Shown: in pieces, positions 9,801-13,911 of the stretch
Layout of the letters: the number at the start of each line of letters is the position of its first letter
Numbering within the stretch: the first letter of the stretch is position 1
Source: an uncultured Cryomorphaceae bacterium
Lineage (GTDB): Bacteria; Bacteroidota; Bacteroidia; Flavobacteriales; Schleiferiaceae
Direction of reading: 5' to 3'
Assembly: GCA_937900215.1 (NCBI GenBank)
Contig: CALCFH010000011.1
Location: 1 to 13,911 of the forward strand
DNA: 13,911 bases
Position numbers and translations under genes: made by a program
Notes under the pieces: generated by a model
Told to the model about the DNA's origin: nothing
Databases searched by the model: none
The model's input: only the letters and a program-made list of their open reading frames with translations

Positions 9801-10670
9801 AAAGTTGGGAGAATACACACTAGCTTCAGCTGTATTGTTTGACCAGAAATTAGAGAAAGGATGTTCCGAAATAAAAACGATCACGCCATCCCAGTCAGTT
9901 CCGTTTGTTCCTGCAGGCTTTATCCATGAAACATTGATTTCGTCTTCACCAAGAGCAGAAGTTGCCAAGGAGGTAACGGGAGAAAGGACAGGTGCTCCAC
10001 CGCCTCCAATTACAAATGGACTGGCATCAAGAGTTCCTACTACTGCACCATCGTTATTCGCTGTCCAATTGGCCAAGTCTGCAATAACACCCTGATGAGC
10101 AGCAACAGAATTAGTGGTTCTAGCTCCAGTAAACTGGGCGTTATCCACTTCTGGGAAAGCAATATTGGCAGAAGCCAAAGCCGCGGGTAGTGCAGAATTG
10201 TTTGAAGAGGTACGATCTGCAGCCCAAGTGCTTCCATCGAAGTTGATTCCGAATACTAAGCTTGGAGTAGCTAAAGAACCTTGGTAAGCAAAGATCTGAT
10301 CGCCACTAGAAGATAGACCATCCAACTGACTAGAAGTAGTTCCAAGATTCGCAGAGGAAGAGCCAGAAGGACAAGTAACCACTATAACGGTTCCAGCTAA
10401 TATTGTGCTTCCGGTAGTGTTAGTCCAACTCATATCATTTTCAGAGGTCACAAAACCACTAGCAGCAAGCCAGCCATTATCTGTGAAACGGATTTCAGTT
10501 CCGTTAGTTAAATCTACCCAAGTAACAAATGAAAATCCGTCGTCAGAATCAGATCGGAATCCCGTAATGCTAATGTCTCCAGGATTTAGAGCGGTTTGGG
10601 CTTGAAGACCTATCGCGAGAAAACTCACTAGTAGGAATAGCCATGGTTTCAGTAAAGATTTCTTGAACAT
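6825..10670 (-). CDS. T9SS-secreted protein with lamin-tail and OB-like domains, nuclease-type architecture without a nuclease
   Basis: The protein has 1281 residues from ATG at 10670; TAA at 6825-6827. An upstream in-frame ATG at 10706 would add 12 polar residues. I prefer 10670 because it gives a compact signal peptide (1-25, ending LQAQ), has an A-rich leader, and suits the weak promoter candidate at 10715-10745. Domains: an unnamed domain seen in secreted proteins (26-222, GDISITGF, FTDNGW), Fn3 (230-358), a lamin-tail variant like those of ExeM-type extracellular nucleases (363-538, LEIYA, GDDHVALFRG), a classic lamin-tail domain (543-708, ITEVM, GDWFEIKN, INLSGFSW), an OB-like domain (717-810) with a possible second half (817-913), the shared module (924-1197) and a T9SS sorting domain (1207-1281, YPNPTSN, MDATGR, GVYIL). 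In known families this lamin-tail/OB set usually precedes an endonuclease domain; here the module replaces it. Contact with extracellular DNA is an inference only. Confidence 0.95.
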   Translation of the reverse strand: MFKKSLLKPWLFLLVSFLAIGLQAQTALNPGDISITGFRSDSDDGFSFVTWVDLTNGTEIRFTDNGWLAASGFVTSENDMSWTNTTGSTILAGTVIVVTCPSGSSSANLGTTSSQLDGLSSSGDQIFAYQGSLATPSLVFGINFDGSTWAADRTSSNNSALPAALASANIAFPEVDNAQFTGARTTNSVAAHQGVIADLANWTANNDGAVVGTLDASPFVIGGGGAPVLSPVTSLATSALGEDEINVSWIKPAGTNGTDWDGVIVFISEHPFSNFWSNNTAEASVYSPNFTFMGGTSASVDGTNNAYCIYNGAANADGNIDIDGLTAGTTYYVAAYSYTVETGSDIFSSESNSNVTTNSPPANSDLIITGIMDGPLPGGNPKVLEIYAMNNVTDMSQYSVQYAGNGSTTYNLVTNFDPISLNAGDFYYISTDSAAFNLFMGFDADVVNTTFPNGLFINGDDHVALFRGATAVDFLGDFGVDGTGTCWDHLDGWAYRNNNSNPTTSFDCAEWTFSGINALDNQLTNATAVIPFPTATYGVIATIDLSITEVMSSSTSPVSSINGDWFEIKNNSALPINLSGFSWDNGSKVAGTHTFGNVTLQPGAVAIVADVTTANGIDWTNSWMQTANLILVIPNDAFGQGFSDLNAAGDVIYIWDDSSNLLDSVAFGAATSGFSMEVSNSVVTAQSAVGVNGAYLSTGGDVGSPSDQAPVIITIPNYTISDINGIDASGVSDSDGVYCSIIGVVTSPDYDGNAGYSFYMSDATGSINVFSSSDIGTFAANVGDAIRVVGTIDQFNGLLEIVADSITVLSSGNSVVALPAAAPSELLESALISIANVSIIDTNQWTNSGSGFNVDVYTAAGDTFVLRVDADINLYGTPVPASPFTLVGIVSQFDNSSPFDAGYQVLPRSTDDIIPVSACLLSGVTIGMISQVAAPRSYNVQFTLPSAGDLFTLQIRAAGDTTWKSPKSWNNASLTSQNFLAEAFGVDNELRIGARVAGTWMYSCISTFAADCKPMTVSAIELIAPFCAGDSAQLKAIANGGFKSKTFLWSTGETTRFIYGQQGQTYTVVATDESGCTDSASVTVSSLSSAYVPGNFAVVKPTAVSFAGSWTPATLGSGVSLVGYRMQYRQANVGAAWTTTALSTNTSATVDFTGSGNPSANYEFTVFARVNDNGSIYNTELACIERRFYNGSGNKMDNNNSALVAGVKAYPNPTSNILYVEFASNTSGSIEIMDATGRVVYSRNNPETGLLQIDMTEWANGVYILRSQGFGMDTTERIIKN
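7080..7901 (-). repeat. Shared C-terminal module, complete copy in the 1281-residue protein
   Basis: Residues 924-1197 comprise an Fn3-like part (AGDLFTLQIR, SPKSWNN, VDNELRIGAR), an Ig/PKD-like part (CKPMTVSAIEL, FCAGDSAQLKAI, TTRFIYGQQGQTY, DSASVTV) and a second Fn3-like part (VVKPTAVSF, VGYRMQYRQ, NYEFTVFARVNDNGSIYN, RRFYNGSGNK). I count 59 of 73 identities with the 822-residue protein in the Ig-like core and 80 of 103 in the last part. Similarity stops sharply at the sorting domain. Confidence 0.9.
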
Positions 10671-10714
10671 AGTTTTGGTTTTGTTTAGAAGGCACAAATT
10701 TCTCATATTCTACT

Positions 10715-10745
10715 GAAACATAGGTTGCTTAATTGTTAAGCATAA
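10715..10745 (-). promoter_or_regulatory. Weak promoter candidate for the 1281-residue gene, with inverted repeat
   Basis: On the minus strand, TATGTTTC (10715-10722) matches TAnnTTTG except its last base, with a poor -33 (TTA at 10743-10745) 20 bases upstream. Between them is a perfect 7-3-7 inverted repeat (10726-10742, TGCTTAA-TTG-TTAAGCA). A start near 10709 would leave a leader of about 38 bases for the ATG at 10670 and almost none for 10706. The element match is poor; the inverted repeat is the firmer observation. Confidence 0.3.
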
Positions 10746-10770
10746 CTACTTTTTATAATGGGTTACTAAC

Positions 10771-10797
10771 AAAAAAGTCCCGCATCACACGGGTCTT
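10771..10797 (-). terminator. Intrinsic terminator of the 822-residue gene
   Basis: On the minus strand AAGACCCG (10790-10797) pairs with CGGGACTT (10775-10782), with one A-A mismatch and a 7-base loop, and runs into six T (10771-10776). It begins about 23 bases after the stop codon. It is weaker than the terminator at 6749-6781, so some read-through into the next gene is possible. Confidence 0.7.
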
Positions 10798-10820
10798 CTT
10801 ATATTATTGTTGTTTAAAAC

Positions 10821-13289
10821 TTATTGCCTCATAATTCTTTCTTGAATGATTCGTCCATCTAGACTGATCTCAAGAAGATAAGCTCCTACGCTTAAATTAC
10901 CCAAATCTATTTTTTCTGAGGTGGATGAGATGGATTCTCTTTCTAAAATAATTCTTCCTGTCAGATCCATTAATCTAATATGAATATTTTGTTCTCTATT
11001 CCACTCTATGGTAATCCAGTCTTGTGTTGGGTTTGGATATATGTTCCAAGCCAATTCCCCTAGTTCTGAATTTGGAACAACATCTGTTTTATTTCCAGAA
11101 CCATTGTAAAACCGTCGAGCGGTGCATGCATACTCTGTGTTGTAAATACTCCCATTGTCATTCACTCTTGCAAAAGCAGTAAACTCATAGTTTGCCGTTG
11201 GATTACCGCTACCGGTAAAATCAACCGTAGCCGTAGTGTTACTGGAAAGGGGAGTGGTAGTCCAAGATGCTCCAACCCCTACTTGTCTGTAGGCCATTCT
11301 ATATCCGATCAAACTCACTCCTGTGCCAAAAGTAGGTGCAGTCCAAGATCCAGTGAAGGTAACTGCATTGGGTTTTACAACACTGAAGGAACGTGGTGAG
11401 TAGGCAGTATTAATGATTCCAACGGTTACACTTGCCGAATCAACACATCCTGCCTCATCCGTAATCCGTACTGAATAGGTCTGCCCTTGTTGCCCATATA
11501 TAAATCGTGTTGTTGCACCTGTATTCCACAGGAATGTTTTTGAACGGTAGCCTCCATTTGCAATGGCTTTCAAAAGTGCAGAGTCGCCTTCACAAAAAGC
11601 ATCTACCAATTCAATAGCAGAAACGGTCATAGGTTTACAAGGAGCCGTAAACTGAGTTTCACAGCTGTAGGCCCAAACCCCGGCATTTCTCGCGCCTATT
11701 CGCACTTCATTTACACCACCTGGTAAGTCAGCTGTAAAATTTTGAGAGGTTAAAGATGTGTTTGTCCATGATTTAGGCGTTTTCCAAGTGGTACTTCCCG
11801 CCACTCGTGTTTGCAAAACAAAGAGATCTCCTCCGGAGGTACTGAAGCTTACATTAAACGATTTTGGTGCAGAAACCAAGCTCACAGAGTTGATGACAGG
11901 TCCGTTGTAATTGTTTGTCGGATTTTGAGGGTCCCATTCGCCCCAACCTGAAGTCCAATCGGTAGAACCCATGGCTCCTCTATAATTTACATTGGCGAAA
12001 TTAGAAGCTCCTGTGAAAGAGTAAGTGGCGCCAGATAGAGCAGGACTAGTGGACTGAGGTACTAAATTAGGGTTGCTAATTTGATTGTAGTCGGAAGAAA
12101 GCAGTACCGATGCAGTTGAGGGGTATCTCGTATTTGAGTTGGAAGGGGCATCATACAATGCGGCTATATCTGAAGCAGTATGAGAGCCTGATGCTTTGAA
12201 GTCGTTGGTCATTCCAGCGAGTATGTTTCCGGTCATTTGCATATTGCCTGCATTCCAACCTGCATATGAATCGTCGCCATCTATGAAAATACCATTCACG
12301 TGATCCACGAAAATTGAATTGTGAATGCTGGTCCAAGAGCCGCGTCGGATTCTGGCAACCGATTGATGCTGGGCATCTGGAGTTCCTGTGGCTTTAGGGC
12401 CAATAACGGTAAAATGACTAAAGATAGGAGCCGTTCTTGGAGTTAAATTGGGATCAATACTGGCGTTTTCGGTTTCCCAACCTTCCGATTTGGAGATATC
12501 TGCAGTACTCGCTTCTTGGTAAATGATGCCAAATTGAACATTTCCATTGTAACCGTAGTCGCAATCGAAGTTATCGTCTTTGGATGCCAAGGCAACCACA
12601 TAAGAAAGGTCTACTGAACCCCCGATAATTTCAAATGCATCGTCATTGGCATAGCTTACAAAAATGTGGTCGATGGTTGTTCCAGATCCAACTCCTGCCA
12701 GTGTGAGCGCGTTGGCCTCGCTATTGATTCCTAGGTCGGCACCAGAATATTCTAATCGCACATATTGTAAAGTACCCGAGTTGTCATTGGAAGAGGCACC
12801 TCCAAACATTCGGTCGTTTACATCGCCGCTCAATCCACCTTCCATAACCTCCTCGAAGTAGGTTCCTTGATCGATTCCGCGATTTAAAATGGCTTCTCCG
12901 AAAATGTATAATCCTCCCCAATCTCCAGCGGCTTTAGATCCTGAGGCTTTTGCTGAAGTAAAAACAATCGGTTCGCACTCAGTTCCTATTGCCTGTATGG
13001 CAGCATCGCGAGTTATTATTAGGGAGCCTTTAGTGTTATAACCAGATGAATGAATGTACCCACGTAAGGTAGTACCCGCTTGTATGCTGAGCGTGGCGTT
13101 GTTCTTTACATAAACAAATCCATCTAGATCATAAATAGTATCTTTTACAAGCGTTCGATCGGATAGAATATTTCCGCTTAATACTTTAACGGGTTGCTGT
13201 GCATTTAATGCTTCGGTTGCTCCCAATAAGCTCATTACTACCAAGAAGAAGGAGGTAGATAATTGCTTCATAAACTTCAATTCACGCAT
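10821..13289 (-). CDS. T9SS-secreted right-handed beta-helix protein of unknown function
   Basis: 822 residues from ATG at 13289 (TAA at 10821-10823). A second ATG at 13271 (residue 7) would give MKQLSTSFF and is an equally credible start; both leave the signal peptide (to about residue 31, ending LNAQ) intact. Residues 33-460 look like a parallel beta-helix, with short strands and turns and Asp/Asn/Gly-rich motifs: GDWGG (122-126), FGG (162-164), NDNSG (168-172), LAGVGSGTTIDHI (197-209), NDDAFE (215-220), KDDNFDCDYGY (237-247) and FIDGDD (335-340). I recognise this as a Bacteroidota secreted family that databases sometimes mislabel as a multidrug transporter; no membrane segments support that name. 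Residues 464-736 are the shared module and 748-822 the T9SS sorting domain (YPNPTQD, MDLTGR, GAYLLEI). The substrate is unknown; carbohydrate contact is typical of beta-helices but unproven here. Confidence 0.95.
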   Translation of the reverse strand: MRELKFMKQLSTSFFLVVMSLLGATEALNAQQPVKVLSGNILSDRTLVKDTIYDLDGFVYVKNNATLSIQAGTTLRGYIHSSGYNTKGSLIITRDAAIQAIGTECEPIVFTSAKASGSKAAGDWGGLYIFGEAILNRGIDQGTYFEEVMEGGLSGDVNDRMFGGASSNDNSGTLQYVRLEYSGADLGINSEANALTLAGVGSGTTIDHIFVSYANDDAFEIIGGSVDLSYVVALASKDDNFDCDYGYNGNVQFGIIYQEASTADISKSEGWETENASIDPNLTPRTAPIFSHFTVIGPKATGTPDAQHQSVARIRRGSWTSIHNSIFVDHVNGIFIDGDDSYAGWNAGNMQMTGNILAGMTNDFKASGSHTASDIAALYDAPSNSNTRYPSTASVLLSSDYNQISNPNLVPQSTSPALSGATYSFTGASNFANVNYRGAMGSTDWTSGWGEWDPQNPTNNYNGPVINSVSLVSAPKSFNVSFSTSGGDLFVLQTRVAGSTTWKTPKSWTNTSLTSQNFTADLPGGVNEVRIGARNAGVWAYSCETQFTAPCKPMTVSAIELVDAFCEGDSALLKAIANGGYRSKTFLWNTGATTRFIYGQQGQTYSVRITDEAGCVDSASVTVGIINTAYSPRSFSVVKPNAVTFTGSWTAPTFGTGVSLIGYRMAYRQVGVGASWTTTPLSSNTTATVDFTGSGNPTANYEFTAFARVNDNGSIYNTEYACTARRFYNGSGNKTDVVPNSELGELAWNIYPNPTQDWITIEWNREQNIHIRLMDLTGRIILERESISSTSEKIDLGNLSVGAYLLEISLDGRIIQERIMRQ
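11082..11900 (-). repeat. Shared C-terminal module, complete copy in the 822-residue protein
   Basis: Residues 464-736: Fn3-like (GGDLFVLQTR, TPKSWTN, NEVRIGAR), Ig/PKD-like (CKPMTVSAIELV, FCEGDSALLKAI, TTRFIYGQQGQTY, DSASVTV) and a second Fn3-like part (VVKPNAVTF, IGYRMAYRQ, NYEFTAFARVNDNGSIYN, RRFYNGSGNK). Four cysteines (543, 551, 566, 615) are also present in the giant protein and the 1281-residue protein; Cys722 matches the 1281-residue protein. The DNA differs at many third codon positions, so the protein sequence itself is under selection. Confidence 0.9.
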
Positions 13290-13378
13290 AATGAGTGCTT
13301 TTATTATCTGTTTAGGATTTTCAACTGTTGGAGCCAGTTTAAAAATCAGAACCCAATATTTTCTATTTGCGAAAATTC

Positions 13379-13410
13379 CAAAAGTATTCGATTCGCAATT
13401 TGCGGTACAA
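13379..13410 (-). promoter_or_regulatory. Candidate promoter of the beta-helix protein gene, with TTGCG inverted repeats
   Basis: On the minus strand TTG (13408-13410), a 21-base spacer and TACTTTTG (13379-13386) form an exact match to the Bacteroidota -33/-7 pattern. Transcription would start near 13373, leaving a leader of 80-100 bases. The spacer contains a perfect CGCAA-T-TTGCG repeat (13394-13404), and a further TTGCGAA lies at 13367-13373, inverted relative to TTCGCAA at 13392-13398. These could be operator half-sites. Confidence 0.5.
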
Positions 13411-13527
13411 TATAGGAACTGTTTTTAATGGGGTCGATAGCCTTTGCATTAAGATTTTAAATAAAAGTGTCTGAAATACACTATCCCGTTCGGTTTTATA
13501 CCGTTTTTTTCAAAATTCGTTGGATTG

Positions 13528-13558
13528 CAAAAAAATAAAGCCCCGGTTTTCGGGGCTT
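13528..13558 (-). terminator. Intrinsic terminator of the right-hand partial gene
   Basis: A perfect 8-bp GC-rich stem (13551-13558 with 13538-13545, AAGCCCCG arms) and 5-base loop is followed on the minus strand by TTTATTTTTTT. It starts about 104 bases after the stop at 13663, with nothing else between, so it most likely ends that transcript. Confidence 0.85.
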
Positions 13559-13662
13559 ATAAAGTAGATAGAGCGCACAAGTCTAAAGTATGTTAATACT
13601 CATTCAGATAATGAATAAGATAGACAATTGGAATAACGCGCTTCCTTATTACAGTCGCTGGT

Positions 13663-13911
13663 TTATAGACGACTCAGATTAAAGGTTTCTGTAGTCTTTT
13701 CATATTGCTGACTCGCAGGAATATCTACTATTTCAATGGCTTCAAAGCTAATTTCAGTCTGACTGATACTAGTGGCTCTTAATTCAAGGGTGTCTAGACC
13801 TTGCCCTTTGTCTACATACAGCATTAAAAGCGATCCACTAATTTCATAATTACAGGTGAAATCTTGATTTCCGGAACTATAGGGTGTTCCTTGAGCCGTT
13901 CGAGCCGTGTA
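13663..13911 (-). CDS. Unidentified protein, C-terminal 82 residues only
   Basis: An open frame enters from the right edge and ends with TAA at 13663-13665. The visible part includes CNYEISGSLLMLYVDKG, then alternating hydrophobic stretches (LDTLELRATS, EISFEAIEIVDIP) and a charged tail ending FNLSRL. The alternation suggests beta strands. A lipocalin-like or similar small beta-barrel domain, common in Bacteroidota lipoproteins, is possible, but I cannot name the family. It has no T9SS sorting domain and no shared module. Its start, signal peptide and length lie outside the window, and it has its own terminator, so it is probably not co-transcribed with the downstream genes. Confidence 0.75.
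   Translation of the reverse strand, partial: YTARTAQGTPYSSGNQDFTCNYEISGSLLMLYVDKGQGLDTLELRATSISQTEISFEAIEIVDIPASQQYEKTTETFNLSRL

Larger units (their letters stand above)
13290..13662. other. 373-base intergenic region
   Basis: This gap lies between the partial right-hand gene and the 822-residue gene. It contains the terminator of the former (13528-13558) and a candidate promoter of the latter (13379-13410). The stretch 13559-13662 is the 3' trailer of the right-hand gene, with no clear feature. I see no RNA gene or small protein. Confidence 0.6.

Noticed and set aside
7600..10100. Long plus-strand frames opposite the 1281-residue gene
   Set aside because: They are antisense shadows of a well-supported coding frame, with no domain or leader of their own.
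10695..10702. A second -7-like box (GAAATTTG on the minus strand) upstream of the 1281-residue gene
   Set aside because: It lacks a TTG element at the expected 19-21 base distance. The candidate at 10715-10745 is only slightly better and is listed with low confidence.
10821..13289. Naming the beta-helix protein a multidrug transporter or a polysaccharide lyase
   Set aside because: It has no membrane segments beyond the signal peptide, and no lyase catalytic motif could be identified. The fold alone does not give a reaction.
13491..13510. CGGT-TTTAT-ACCG hairpin followed by seven T on the plus strand
   Set aside because: The stem is only 4 bp and there is no plus-strand gene upstream for it to terminate.

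Overview
The window looks like a stretch of a Bacteroidota genome, most likely Flavobacteriia; I would not go to a lower rank. Two complete genes end in a type IX secretion system (T9SS) C-terminal sorting domain beginning YPNPT. All three large products open with a Sec signal peptide and are built from Fn3, MAM/cleaved-adhesin-like, GEVED, lamin-tail and beta-helix domains rich in Thr, Ser, Asn and Gly. Starts lack Shine-Dalgarno sequences, and candidate promoters resemble the Bacteroidota TTG-N19..21-TAnnTTTG pattern. No rRNA, tRNA, insertion sequence, CRISPR or phage gene is visible.

Layout: every supported gene is on the minus strand, so reading is from right to left. (1) 13663-13911: the last 82 residues of an unidentified gene, with a terminator at 13528-13558. 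(2) 10821-13289: an 822-residue secreted beta-helix protein, with its own candidate promoter and terminator. (3) 6825-10670: a 1281-residue secreted protein with lamin-tail and OB-like domains, followed by a strong terminator. (4) A 579-base gap without a convincing gene. (5) 1-6245: a giant multidomain adhesin-like protein of which 2081 codons are visible. It has no stop codon here and its C-terminus lies beyond the left edge.

The unifying feature is a module of about 273 residues (Fn3-like, then Ig/PKD-like, then Fn3-like) that precedes the T9SS sorting domain in both complete proteins. It also starts at the matching place in the giant protein. The N-terminal parts of the three proteins are unrelated, so this is a small family of surface proteins with interchangeable heads on one common C-terminal stalk. 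The stalk is far better conserved between the two complete proteins (80/103 identical in its last part, counted by hand) than the sorting domains that follow it (22/73). The giant protein also contains an ancient internal duplication of a four-domain unit of about 548 residues.

The genes appear to be transcribed separately, each upstream gene being closed by a terminator. Perfect short inverted repeats lie in or beside the candidate promoter spacers of all three genes. The likely overall role is the cell surface or extracellular matrix (adhesion, DNA or polymer contact). That role is inferred from architecture; no catalytic domain was recognised.
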